Source: Vibrio lentus
GTDB taxonomy: Bacteria; Pseudomonadota; Gammaproteobacteria; Enterobacterales; Vibrionaceae
Length of the DNA: 46,634 nucleotides
Assembly (NCBI RefSeq): GCF_002875945.1
Contig: NZ_MCZK01000115.1
Location: 1 to 46,634, forward strand
Direction of reading: 5' to 3'
The position numbers and the translations under genes are program-made. Shown in pieces: positions 6,923-13,702 of the stretch (positions within the stretch are counted from its first letter, which is position 1; every line of letters begins with the position of its first letter). A model generated the notes under the pieces. The model had not been told where the DNA came from, did not search any database, and was given only the letters and a program-made list of their open reading frames with translations.

Positions 6923-7208
6923 CTAATTGAAAACCTAATGCCTTAGCGACCTCACTTGGTTTTAAGGCGACCACCAGGTATTGACCACTAATTAAATTGA
7001 TTCTGGTGTGGTCTAGTACTTGCGTATTCGTTATACCCATAGCATTGCACTTTTGTGTATAAGAAAATAACCCCAACTGCACACAATGAACATTACCTTC
7101 GCTGTCTTTTATCGCTCTTACATTTTCAGGTTTTAAATTGTTAGTTGCTAATAAACTTATGGCTTTGGCCAACTCTGTAGTTTCAACTGTAACCGTCTGA
7201 TTAAACAT
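6915..7208 (-). CDS. Unknown 97-aa protein
   Basis: Soluble protein with an N-terminal beta-strand start (FNQTVTVETTELAKAISLLA), a central stretch with one Cys-rich turn (QLGLFSYTQKCNAMGI) and a C-terminus ending VVALKPSEVAKALGFQLDE. No motif I recognise. The ATG at 7208 is preceded by AAGAGGAAAAATCG, one of the stereotyped start boxes of this island. It follows a truncated gene (7221-7487) and precedes small ORFs. Function unknown. Confidence 0.6.
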   Translation of the reverse strand: MFNQTVTVETTELAKAISLLATNNLKPENVRAIKDSEGNVHCVQLGLFSYTQKCNAMGITNTQVLDHTRINLISGQYLVVALKPSEVAKALGFQLDE

Positions 7209-7220
7209 CGATTTTTCCTC

Positions 7221-7487
7221 TTAGTTTTGCTGTTCACAGAAAACAACACTGACAGCGTTTAGGTATTCTTCTGGTGATACGTTAATAAGTAGTACCGCTT
7301 CAAAGTCATCACCTCGAACGTAGCACTTTTCATGTACGTCATGGCGCATGTTTTGAGGATAGTCATTGCGGTACTTAGTAAAGACCCCGCTAACCTTTTG
7401 ACGGCCAAGACCGAACGCTTTAGAAACGTCTACAGACGTAATGCGACCATCTTTAGATAGTTTGGCGTCAATGAACTTGTAAACGTC
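7221..7487 (-). pseudogene. 5'-truncated HTH-like gene remnant
   Basis: An 88-codon open frame follows an in-frame TAA (7488-7490) and ends at the TAA at 7221-7223. It reads VYKFIDAKLSKDGRITSVDVSKAFGLGRQKVSGVFTKYRND... in pieces, where DVSKAFGLGRQKVSGVF looks like a helix-turn-helix. There is no ATG, GTG or TTG near its 5' end (the first ATG is about half way along), and its 5' end overlaps the tail of the membrane ORF at 7468-7712. I read it as a DNA-binding protein gene that has lost its start by deletion or frameshift. Confidence 0.5.
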
Positions 7488-7712
7488 TTAGTGTTCTATC
7501 GTGATACTTCATTGTTGCCGCACCAATAGACAATGTGCTGACAACAAAGAAAGCAAACCAACGATAATTTAGATATTTGGACACTGCCGACCAAGCATCA
7601 GTTGGGACTGGTGCTGTCCATGCGTAAATAAAGCTAACGACACCACTTAGGCCAAGAACTACAGTGAGAATAATCCCTAACTTGATTTTCCAATCAAAGA
7701 AGTAAAAAACAA
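7468..7712 (-). pseudogene. Two-TM membrane protein gene broken by a frameshift near its start
   Basis: The ribosome box AGGGGGAAAAT at about 7714-7724 is followed by a TTG at 7710-7712, which reads into a six-T run (7704-7709) and then an early stop. Adding one T would join this start to an 80-codon frame with helices about VFYFFDWKIKLGIILTVV and RWFAFFVVSTLSIGAA, ending at the TGA at 7468-7470. Either a real frameshift in a homopolymer or a sequencing error. Similar small two-TM genes flank it. Confidence 0.45.
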
Positions 7713-7731
7713 ATTTTCCCCCTGAGAGTCG

Positions 7732-8058
7732 TTAAACCGTTTTTAAGTGACTTTCTTTTGGCTTGTCGCTTACTGTTGCGTGTCCAAAAGTCGTCATGTA
7801 AGGAACGCCACACTTATCAAGCAAGTGCCTTGTGACGGGCTTTTTATCTTGAGTATAAGGAGTCTCTAAGAATCCATTATCTTCCGACCAAAAAGCACAA
7901 GATACGGGATGAAGAAAATCCATATTCACTTCACCATCTGGATAGACAATGAACTCTAGTTGCCACCCTGTCGGCATTTCAGGCCAAACGTAGTCAGGGC
8001 TAACAACTTCTTTTAAACGTTGGGATACAATCTCAACTGTTAGAATTTCTTGGTTCAT
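7732..8058 (-). CDS. Unknown 108-aa soluble protein
   Basis: Soluble, Trp/Pro-rich protein: VVSPDYVWPEMPTGWQ near residues 18-33, then beta-rich EFIVYPDGEVNMDFLHPV, and a basic C-terminal KKPVTRHLLDKCGVPY. No TM segment, signal peptide or catalytic motif that I recognise. The ATG at 8058 carries the island's characteristic box TAAGAGGGAAAATAG immediately upstream. It lies 12 bases after the small membrane gene at 8071-8268 and is probably cotranscribed with it. Confidence 0.6.
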   Translation of the reverse strand: MNQEILTVEIVSQRLKEVVSPDYVWPEMPTGWQLEFIVYPDGEVNMDFLHPVSCAFWSEDNGFLETPYTQDKKPVTRHLLDKCGVPYMTTFGHATVSDKPKESHLKTV

Positions 8059-8070
8059 CTATTTTCCCTC

Positions 8071-8268
8071 TTAATTGCGATTTTTGTAGACTTGCCATGC
8101 TTGAACTGCAATTAGCAACCAAGCAACAGGTAAAACCCCGTAGCTCAAAAACAAATCAACATACTTACCACCCTCAGTATCGAAAAAACCCGTCATATAC
8201 AGATAGGTGACAATAGATAGCGTTCCGCTTTGGCATACAAAGATGAATGCAGCATGCTTGCGAGTCAC
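8071..8268 (-). CDS. Small two-TM membrane protein
   Basis: The GTG start at 8268 has GGGGAG 4 bases upstream. Product of 65 residues with two hydrophobic helices, about residues 8-26 (FIFVCQSGTLSIVTYLYM) and 40-57 (LFLSYGVLPVAWLLIAVQ), joined by a short polar loop and ending YKNRN. It begins 12 bases after the 35-aa membrane peptide gene, so the pair looks like one translation unit. No known family. Confidence 0.55.
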   Translation of the reverse strand: MTRKHAAFIFVCQSGTLSIVTYLYMTGFFDTEGGKYVDLFLSYGVLPVAWLLIAVQAWQVYKNRN

Positions 8269-8280
8269 AAACTCCCCTCA

Positions 8281-8388
8281 TTACTTAAATGGTGAATAAA
8301 ACAAAGTGCTATCTTTATAACCTGCAAACCAAAGCACGAACAAAAACGCTAATAGAGCCAATCCAGACAAATATATAATTCTTTTCAC
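8281..8388 (-). CDS. 35-aa single-TM membrane peptide
   Basis: A GTG at 8388 directly follows the box AGAGGGAAAATC. The frame runs 35 codons to the TAA at 8281. After MKRII, residues about 5-23 form one hydrophobic helix (YLSGLALLAFLFVLWFAG), then a short polar tail. The ribosome box, tight spacing to the next gene and one clean TM helix support a real gene, though it is below usual annotation size. Function unknown. Confidence 0.5.
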   Translation of the reverse strand: MKRIIYLSGLALLAFLFVLWFAGYKDSTLFYSPFK

Positions 8389-8398
8389 GATTTTCCCT

Positions 8399-8734
8399 CT
8401 ACGCTTCGTTATCTTGCTTTAAGTCGAACTTGAACGCTGCATTGCTAGCCACTGATTCACCAATAGACGCATCTTTCAATTGAGATACGTCAGACTTAAC
8501 AAATTGCTCTCGCTTGTATGCTTGCGATAGCTCTAACTCAAGCTGCCAAGTGGGATGATTTTCATCGTCCGAAAATTCGTGATCTAGTGACTTACTAACC
8601 CACTCCCAAACGCTACCAATTTCATCATTGGTCAAATCGTCGCTATCAGATTCATTAAGAGTTTCGATAGCTAGCTCAATATCCCTTTGGGATTTAAAAG
8701 GCGTCAAACGCTCTAAAAGTGCCGCACGTTTCAT
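8399..8734 (-). CDS. Unknown acidic 111-aa protein
   Basis: I prefer the ATG at 8734 (MKRAALLERL) because GGGGGAAA lies 8 bases upstream; an ATG at 8752 is also in frame but sits before that ribosome site. The protein is strongly acidic and helical (LNESDSDDLTNDEIGSVWEW, then SDDENHPTWQLELELSQ), without TM or known catalytic motif. Small acidic plasmid proteins are sometimes DNA mimics or inhibitors; that is only a possibility here. Twenty-two bases separate it from the gene upstream. Confidence 0.6.
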   Translation of the reverse strand: MKRAALLERLTPFKSQRDIELAIETLNESDSDDLTNDEIGSVWEWVSKSLDHEFSDDENHPTWQLELELSQAYKREQFVKSDVSQLKDASIGESVASNAAFKFDLKQDNEA

Positions 8735-8756
8735 GTTTTCAATTTCCCCCATTAAG

Positions 8757-9146
8757 CTAATAACATGATATGTATGCGTTATTAGGCACAGAATTACCGT
8801 AAACGCGACATAGTATTTCTTTCTGACATATCAAGAACATTTCCACGTTCTTCGCGTTATATTCAAAGCCTTCTGATTTGTTATGGACATCAACAAACAA
8901 CATTTTCACAGAAACATTGCGCTCGGACTGAACCGCTTGAATAGCTGATTCTGCGCATGATTGTTCCGGTAGATCATCATTAACATTCGACACGCCTATA
9001 TAAACACCATCGAAACTGTCTGTTTGCCATTTTTTAGCCGCTAACTGTTGTGCCTCTTCGCTTTTACACCAGTCATTAAATGCTAGACGTTCGGCCTCTT
9101 CGCTTTTAAGCCACTCTTCATGCCAATTTTCATTTGATTGGTGCAT
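8757..9146 (-). CDS. Unknown protein with an N-terminal EW/SEEA repeat
   Basis: The ATG at 9146 (MHQSNENWHEEW) overlaps the TGA of the preceding gene by one base and has AGAGGGACT upstream. A tandem motif near the N-terminus, EEWLKSEEAERLAFNDW then CKSEEAQQLAAKKW, suggests two short amphipathic helices. The remaining 85 residues are a beta/alpha mix (SVKMLFVDVHNKSEGFEYNAKNVEMFLICQ) with scattered Cys. 129 residues, soluble. Not a family I know. Coupled to the 122-aa gene at 9146-9514. Confidence 0.55.
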   Translation of the reverse strand: MHQSNENWHEEWLKSEEAERLAFNDWCKSEEAQQLAAKKWQTDSFDGVYIGVSNVNDDLPEQSCAESAIQAVQSERNVSVKMLFVDVHNKSEGFEYNAKNVEMFLICQKEILCRVYGNSVPNNAYISCY

Positions 9147-9514
9147 CAAAGTCCCTCTTCTAACTTTTGCATCATCGGGCTATCAAGATTATCAAGATCG
9201 TTAACTGATAAGTGTTCTGATAACAAAGGGTGCTCGCTTAGGGCGAAAAAATCATCTTCTATAAGCGTTACCGAAAATGTAATTTCTGGCATGTATTCTT
9301 TTTCACTGATAACCAGAGAATAATCACCAAACGCTGCTAGTTTTCTTAAAGATAAGCGCGTGAAAGTTGCGCCAATCTGTATGGCTTTAAACGAAACCAC
9401 CACACGGCTTAAATCATTTAAAACTGACACTAAAACGGGCATTTCTTCACCTGTAATTTCATCTATTGCCGATACAGTGAAGTTTGTAAGTTGGCCTAAC
9501 TCTTTGACTTCCAT
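9146..9514 (-). CDS. Unknown beta-rich 122-aa protein
   Basis: Start placed at the ATG at 9514 (MEVKELGQL), immediately after the box CCAGAGGGAAAAT; a longer frame to 9559 would run through the preceding ribosome box. The product alternates hydrophobic and polar residues (TNFTVSAIDEITGEEMPVLVSVLNDLSRVVVSF, LVISEKEYMPEITFSVTLIEDDFF), suggesting a beta-sandwich, and ends in an acidic tail. The TGA is shared with the next start. No known family. Confidence 0.6.
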   Translation of the reverse strand: MEVKELGQLTNFTVSAIDEITGEEMPVLVSVLNDLSRVVVSFKAIQIGATFTRLSLRKLAAFGDYSLVISEKEYMPEITFSVTLIEDDFFALSEHPLLSEHLSVNDLDNLDSPMMQKLEEGL

Positions 9515-9527
9515 ATTTTCCCTCTGG

Positions 9528-9722
9528 TTAACCTTTAATTGGTGTATCTTCGAAATCACTGTGACTTTTACAAGTCGGGCAGTATGGAATCCGATACTCG
9601 ATGACAGGAGTTCCGCAGCGCTTACATTTAAACGCTACTGGCTCGTTAGTATCTTCTAAACAGTCGTGACACTTGCCGCCAGTAACAGCGAAATTGCCAC
9701 AATTTGTGCTGCATTGAGTCAT
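9528..9722 (-). CDS. Cys-rich double zinc-ribbon-like protein
   Basis: Start set at the ATG at 9722 (MTQCSTNC), directly after GGGGAAAAT. The product is 64 residues with nine Cys: C-x3-C near the N-terminus, CHDC at about residues 18-21, CKRC and CPTC at about 33-36 and 48-51. The CKRC/CPTC pair spaced by about 11 residues is a typical zinc ribbon. Such small ribbons bind nucleic acid or serve as accessory subunits. It lies 13 bases before the next gene in the island and 10 bases after the exported protein gene. Confidence 0.6.
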   Translation of the reverse strand: MTQCSTNCGNFAVTGGKCHDCLEDTNEPVAFKCKRCGTPVIEYRIPYCPTCKSHSDFEDTPIKG

Positions 9723-9732
9723 ATTTTCCCCA

Positions 9733-10038
9733 TTAAAGAGTTTTTGGGATGTTGTTAGCATCCATAAACGAACTGACCTTGCTTACCAAGTCGGTTGCAC
9801 TTGGTTCAGCTTCTAACGTTTTGAGTAGTTCATTCACATTAGAAATGCAGTCTGAATCGACAGTTACTATTTGCTTACCAGCATTAGAAATATGTGTACC
9901 GCAAGCGGTCTGTAATTGAAGCTCAACTAAGGAATCGACCATAGCCAAACCAAACTCTTTAGCTACTATTTCAGTCGTTGTCGCGTTTGCGCTCGATGCA
10001 ACCAACATACAACCCATTGTTATAATTAACTTTTTCAT
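9733..10038 (-). CDS. Small exported (periplasmic) protein
   Basis: 101 residues with a clear Sec signal peptide: MKKLIITMGCMLVASSANA, cleavage predicted after ANA at about residue 19. The mature part is about 82 residues, helical, with two Cys (ACGTH and DCIS) that could form one disulphide. The ATG at 10038 follows AGAGAGGGAATATACAGCGTT. Between it and the preceding gene is a hairpin with perfect 8-bp arms (10063-10082). Function unknown; a surface or envelope role follows only from export. Confidence 0.65.
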   Translation of the reverse strand: MKKLIITMGCMLVASSANATTTEIVAKEFGLAMVDSLVELQLQTACGTHISNAGKQIVTVDSDCISNVNELLKTLEAEPSATDLVSKVSSFMDANNIPKTL

Positions 10039-10086
10039 AACGCTGTATATTCCCTCTCTGAGAGTCGCCCCGTAGGGCGACTATGG

Positions 10087-10356
10087 TTAGCCTAAGAAGA
10101 TGTATTTAAGGGCTGCGATAAGTACCGCCACGCCAACACCGAACATGAATTTTTTAATCCATGACAAGTCTGTTTTGATTTCGCTTAAGTCAGCTTTTAA
10201 GTCCTTGTGAAGCACTTCAAGATCACTTTTAGTTGCTGCCTCATTGCCATACATTTCACCGAAAAGGTTTACCATTTCTTCGGCTTGCTTTTCATTCATA
10301 CCCGCGCTTTGTAAACGCTTGATTGCCTTATGTGTATCTAGTGGAATTGCGGTCAT
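10087..10356 (-). CDS. DUF1640-like coiled-coil membrane protein
   Basis: 89 residues. The N-terminus is a helical hairpin-like segment (AIKRLQSAGMNEKQAEEMVNLFGEM), followed by a heptad-rich coiled coil (about 40-68, SDLEVLHKDLKADLSEIKTDLSWIKKF) and one C-terminal TM helix (FGVGVAVLIAALKYIFLG). The arrangement matches DUF1640/CCDC90-type proteins, which are frequent next to phage and plasmid genes and have no settled role in bacteria. The layout also parallels the protein at 316-567. The ATG at 10356 has GAGGGTT, and a strong promoter lies just upstream (10389-10417). Confidence 0.75.
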   Translation of the reverse strand: MTAIPLDTHKAIKRLQSAGMNEKQAEEMVNLFGEMYGNEAATKSDLEVLHKDLKADLSEIKTDLSWIKKFMFGVGVAVLIAALKYIFLG

Positions 10357-10388
10357 TTCGTAACCCTCATTGATTAACCTATGACTTT

Positions 10389-10417
10389 ATTATGTGCGTA
10401 TACCGCTCACAAGTCAA
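10389..10417 (-). promoter_or_regulatory. Strong sigma-70-like promoter of the small-gene island
   Basis: On the minus strand: TTGACT (10412-10417), 17 bases, CATAAT (10389-10394), so 5/6 matches in both hexamers. The spacer contains TGTG...CACA symmetry (10393-10411), related to the 17-bp operator-like motifs at 10426-10442 and 10670-10686, suggesting control by the neighbouring HTH protein. It would drive the exported protein, zinc ribbon and downstream orphans. Confidence 0.7.
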
Positions 10418-10425
10418 TAAATAAA

Positions 10426-10442
10426 TGTGCGATTACTGCACA
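10426..10442. promoter_or_regulatory. 17-bp operator-like repeat 1
   Basis: TGTGCGATTACTGCACA, an imperfect palindrome. A near copy, TGTGCGTTATCTGCACA, is at 10670-10686, the other side of the 64-aa HTH gene. This copy overlaps that gene's stop codon and lies just upstream of the -35 of the next promoter. Confidence 0.5.
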
Positions 10443-10627
10443 CTTTTTTGTTCTTGTCGGTGTTTAATACCTTCAATAATTAGCTCTACGGCTGTGCGTC
10501 TAGTTCGCCACCAATCATAAAAAGTTCGACGGGGAACATTCGCCATGTCTGCCACTTCTTTAGCGTCAAGCCCTACGCTCTGACGGCAATAAGCGGAAAA
10601 GGCTTCTTTCTCTGTGGTTTGTGTCAT
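10433..10627 (-). CDS. Small HTH transcriptional regulator
   Basis: 64 residues. LDAKEVADMANVPRRTFYDWWRTRRTAVELIIEGI (about residues 20-54) is a helix-turn-helix with a Trp-Trp recognition helix, as in phage-type regulators that sense a promoter half-site. There is almost nothing outside the DNA-binding unit. The ATG at 10627 has GAGGAAGT upstream. Closely similar 17-bp palindromes lie at both ends of the gene (10426-10442, 10670-10686) and a related one lies in the spacer of the next promoter, so it probably represses or activates itself and the small-gene island. Confidence 0.7.
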   Translation of the reverse strand: MTQTTEKEAFSAYCRQSVGLDAKEVADMANVPRRTFYDWWRTRRTAVELIIEGIKHRQEQKSVQ

Positions 10628-10669
10628 TACTTCCTCAATGCGCGTATGTCACTCATAATTAGTTAAAGT

Positions 10670-10686
10670 GTGCGTTATCTGCACAT
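10670..10686. promoter_or_regulatory. 17-bp operator-like repeat 2
   Basis: TGTGCGTTATCTGCACA, 15 of 17 bases identical to 10426-10442. It lies between the HTH gene and the recombinase-like gene, upstream of the HTH gene start, where an autoregulatory operator is expected. Confidence 0.5.
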
Positions 10687-10696
10687 AAAAATCAAT

Positions 10697-11326
10697 TTAA
10701 AACGCCATATTAGCAATCGCTAACATGCTAGCCGTATCCGTATCGATCAGTCTGAGTGTGGTATCTAGTGTTTTGTTGCCTAGCATCAAGTGAATAGTTG
10801 GTGTATCAACGCCTTGCCGTTTCAAGCGTACTGCAAACGTCCTTCGCCCCGAAAGAATACTGGGGCGCTCAATTCCACTATCAGCTAATATCCGTTTGAT
10901 GTGGTTGTTTAGAGCGTTACAGTGAAACGTAACGTTACCTGAGTCGGTTTCCCTGCGTTTAATCTTGAAATAAGCCCCGTTAGCCCTTTTGAAAAACGGT
11001 TCATCTGGATCATGGCCATTGTATAAATCAGGGTGATCACCATCCTGCATTCGCTTATCGAGATACGTTTTAATTAGATTTTGTAACTTCACATTAGACA
11101 AATAGAAATCGCGTTCAACGTCTCCCTTAATTGCAAAGCATTTCGTTAACTGTCCACTTTTAGTAAGTATGTCCTTTACCTGAACCCTGCATAACTCAAG
11201 GGTAGTCATACCCGAACCCAACCAAAAACCAAACAGACAAGCATTAAGATCTGGCTCAGGCGTTTGTGAGATCACTTTAAAAATCCAAGATCGGTCTTTA
11301 TCTTCGATTAATGTTGGTAAAGCCAT
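10697..11326 (-). CDS. Tyrosine-recombinase-fold protein with degenerate catalytic site
   Basis: 209 residues matching only the catalytic half of tyrosine recombinases. Box I reads GMTTLELCRVQVKD (39-52), so the usual first Arg is Thr. Box II reads SILSGRRTFAVRLKRQGVDTPTIHLMLGNKTLDTTLRL (156-193): an Arg of the R-R pair is kept, but the expected His before it is Leu158 or Ser159, the His of LGH is Asn184, and the Tyr position is Leu193. An N-terminal core-binding domain is absent. Recombination by the usual chemistry therefore looks impossible; a structural or DNA-binding role is more likely, or a diverged subfamily. The ATG at 11326 lies next to the 739-bp inverted-repeat element. Confidence 0.75.
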   Translation of the reverse strand: MALPTLIEDKDRSWIFKVISQTPEPDLNACLFGFWLGSGMTTLELCRVQVKDILTKSGQLTKCFAIKGDVERDFYLSNVKLQNLIKTYLDKRMQDGDHPDLYNGHDPDEPFFKRANGAYFKIKRRETDSGNVTFHCNALNNHIKRILADSGIERPSILSGRRTFAVRLKRQGVDTPTIHLMLGNKTLDTTLRLIDTDTASMLAIANMAF

Positions 11327-11569
11327 GTATGCAAATCCTATTAATAAAAAGAATAAACATACACGTTAACAAGATTGAAAGCTGAAAACAGTGATCAGGC
11401 TGTTGAATTGATTAGCATTGGGGGAAAACGGATAAAGCATAAGATGTGGTGTAACCGGTTCGTGCAAAAGCCACTAGATATAGTGGTGGTAAATTTTTGC
11501 CAAAAGTTTACCAATGCTCAACACAACAACCACCTTCATGAATAGTTTAATGAGTCCTTGTTTACGTAT
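11327..11569. other. Non-coding stretch between the recombinase-like gene and the inverted-repeat element
   Basis: I see no credible gene, RNA or strong terminator here. It should contain the promoter of the recombinase-like gene (minus strand) and a short A-rich leader. Nothing else can be supported. Confidence 0.5.
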
Positions 11570-12308
11570 GGTTCATGCTGGCTGCTATATGCTTGCATGT
11601 AGAGTCAGTATGAAGCCGACAGAGCGAAGCGGCGTCAGTATCACTAATATAGAGAAAACTGATCATTTTGAGGATTAAGATCAAAAAACTAGGCGAAACA
11701 AAATCGACTTACAAATCATTAACATTTGGTGAAATTATGTAATTAACTTTCAGAATGCTTTTAGGGGGTAAAGTGAAAGAAGAGGGTAGGTTTTTATCTC
11801 TTTTCTCGATTTTGCAAGTGAAGCTTGCAAAAGTTGTACTAAAGTAGCCTATTTAACATATTGTACATAACACGCCTATAAAATTAGGGGTCATAAATGG
11901 ACTTAAGACTTTGAAACGATCACTAATGCTTAAGAAAAAATAAGCCTTAGCCCTGCTAGAATCTGTAATGTGTTGTTGGTTGAATAATACTCGAGCTTTT
12001 TGTGGCCGTTCCACTAAATCAAGAGTATATGTGAGATAGCTTCCTGTCGTATGACAAAAGAAAGTAACAGCGCAGCCAGCTATTTTGTTGAACTTATTAT
12101 GATTACTGACTCTGTGCTGGCTGTGGGGCCCGTCAAAAGCTTTCTTTGTTCTTTTTTGGTTTGATGATATCGAATGCTTTTGATGGGAGGTACTTCTAGT
12201 CTTTTACTTGGATCGATCAATCTAACGTGGGTGATAGGGCTGACGCCGCTTCGCTCTGTCGGCTTCATACTGACTCTACATGCAAGCATATAGCAGCCAG
12301 CATGAACC
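11570..12308. mobile_element. 739-bp non-coding element with 69-bp perfect inverted repeats
   Basis: The left arm at 11570-11638 and the right arm at 12240-12308 are exact reverse complements over 69 bases, starting GGTTCATGCTGG and ending GGCGTCAG. The 601 bases between contain no convincing gene; a 69-codon minus-strand frame at 12080-12289 consists partly of the right arm and has no ribosome site. No target duplication is obvious at the outer edges. It contains a 9-bp inverted repeat at 11810-11832 (TTTTGCAAG/CTTGCAAAA) whose outer half-sites match the par palindrome. It could be a MITE-like element, the shell of a deleted insertion sequence, or an invertible or origin-associated structure. 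Confidence 0.6.
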
Positions 12309-12601
12309 TTAATTTCTAATATTCATCTATATATTCATTTATATATTTATTTAACTACGAAGTTCTCATAACCGCAGTAGCCTTTACATCCGTATTTTTG
12401 ACCTACTTTCTATCGGTAACTTATTGCACTACCTTTTATAAAAAAACGCAATTTCTCTACTTAACCCACTTTTCCCAGGTTAAAAACAACAGAAGAGGAC
12501 AGCTAAATCTTAGATTTACATTGATTTAGCCGCTAATTTGATGGATATCTATAGAACAGGCGTGAGTCAGCCTCCGCCGTTAAGCGGATACACACTGTTA
12601 T
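12309..12601. other. AT-rich region downstream of rep, presumed replication origin
   Basis: There is no gene. A very AT-rich block (12310-12355, mainly ATATAT/TTTA) is followed by moderately AT-rich sequence up to the rep stop codon. In IncFII/IncL-type plasmids the origin lies just downstream of repA, and this region has that position relative to the rep gene. The only DnaA-box-like sequence near it (around 12589-12597) is imperfect. Origin function is inference. Confidence 0.35.
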
Positions 12602-13426
12602 TTAATGGGGAGAGGGTTGTGGCTCGTGCTTTGAAGTCGTGAATAAACTTGAAACAAAAGATGCCGTTTGGTTTAACTTAGACGCATTAAAGATCTCTTG
12701 TAGACCCGAAGCTATCGTTCGGAAGCTCAACCATTCAAAACGTAAGCCTTTTTGCTCCATACGCTTACGAGAAGCAATAATAAGCTCACAAATATTGCTG
12801 TAACTCACAACCTTTAAGTCTTTAAAGAAAGTCGCTGAGAATTGTTTATAGGAAGCAGCACTTCGTACTGTTCCCTCTTCAGCATCCACACAGACATTAA
12901 TACGTTCAGTCGCCAGGTAAGAAGCCCTTTGTAAGTATCTAATCACTTTGGCAAAAGATTTAGGTGAAATAAACTCCCCAAAACGCAAAGCGTAATCTTC
13001 TTGTAACTGGTCGTAACTAATGGGCTTCAAGCCAGCCTCAGTCGGTTGACCAACTCGCCCCCCAATAAGGTCCGCATTAGTCAAGATACATGCTAGCCCT
13101 TTGGCGATTAATGTTCGGCATTGGATATTATTAATTGCAGCGCCACCCCAAGCAAACAAACCAGGGAAACGTTGAGGGTTATCAATGAACTCTTCACAGC
13201 CCTTTAAGATAAAAGCGTATTCATGGGGAAGATCAACCCACTCACCAGAACGTAGTAAACGGCGTTTAGAAAAACCAAAGCAAAAGTTAGAGTTGGTTTC
13301 CTGTTCCCGGTTGACAATATCATGATGAAGCGCGATAAGCTCATGCTTACGAGCTTTACGTTTCGCACGATACTCTTTGTCGTATTGAGATTTAGTTAGT
13401 GGGGGATTTTGCTCAGATAATTGCAT
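12602..13426 (-). CDS. repA: RepA-like replication initiation protein
   Basis: Start chosen at the ATG at 13426, which has GGGGTG 5 bases upstream; the frame stays open to an ATG at 13480 without a ribosome site, and that extension may be a leader. The product is 274 residues. The basic N-terminus (KEYRAKRKARKHELIALHHD) is followed by a middle with RTLIAKGLACILTNADL, GRVGQPTEAGLKPISYDQL and SFAKVIRYLQRASYLATERINV, resembling RepA initiators of IncFII/IncL-related plasmids (winged-helix domain). It is the only replication candidate in the window. A hairpin at 13458-13476 just upstream could regulate translation. The C-terminal about 40 residues are low in structure. Confidence 0.6.
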   Translation of the reverse strand: MQLSEQNPPLTKSQYDKEYRAKRKARKHELIALHHDIVNREQETNSNFCFGFSKRRLLRSGEWVDLPHEYAFILKGCEEFIDNPQRFPGLFAWGGAAINNIQCRTLIAKGLACILTNADLIGGRVGQPTEAGLKPISYDQLQEDYALRFGEFISPKSFAKVIRYLQRASYLATERINVCVDAEEGTVRSAASYKQFSATFFKDLKVVSYSNICELIIASRKRMEQKGLRFEWLSFRTIASGLQEIFNASKLNQTASFVSSLFTTSKHEPQPSPH

Positions 13427-13457
13427 AACACACCCCAACAGAACGCAAGCACTCGTA

Positions 13458-13476
13458 CAGTGAAACAGGTTCACTG
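13458..13476 (-). promoter_or_regulatory. Hairpin in the rep leader
   Basis: Perfect 7-bp arms CAGTGAA/TTCACTG with a 5-base loop, 32 bases upstream of the preferred rep start and directly beside the alternative ATG at 13480. Structured leaders and antisense RNAs control RepA synthesis in IncFII-like replicons; such control is plausible here but not shown. Confidence 0.4.
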
Positions 13477-13656
13477 GCATAGTAATAGCTTGGACTGAGA
13501 GTATGTATAGATAGATCGCACCTAGAGCGCGAGAATTGTAGTTGATTCATAATCTGATTCCAGAGAGTTTTGAGGTTATTTGGATTGAGAAGCCAAACAA
13601 TGAAATATCAATTTACACAAGATCTACTGAAAGATCAAACTTCTAAATTTAAGGCA

Positions 13657-13696
13657 CAAAAAAGCCGTCTACTCTCTGGGGTAAGACGGCTTTTTT
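13657..13696. terminator. Bidirectional rho-independent terminator upstream of rep
   Basis: Arms AAAAAAGCCGTCT and AGACGGCTTTTTT around the loop ACTCTCTGGGGTA give U-runs on both strands. It ends minus-strand transcription from the repressor region before rep. It could also end a plus-strand antisense RNA starting in the rep leader. The 13497-13656 stretch contains no gene that I can support. Confidence 0.85.
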
Positions 13697-13702
13697 GCGA
13701 AT

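Noticed and set aside
12080..12289. 69-codon minus-strand frame inside the inverted-repeat element
   Set aside because: Its start lies in the right 69-bp arm, it has no ribosome site and the sequence is low in protein-like pattern. It is a by-product of the repeat.
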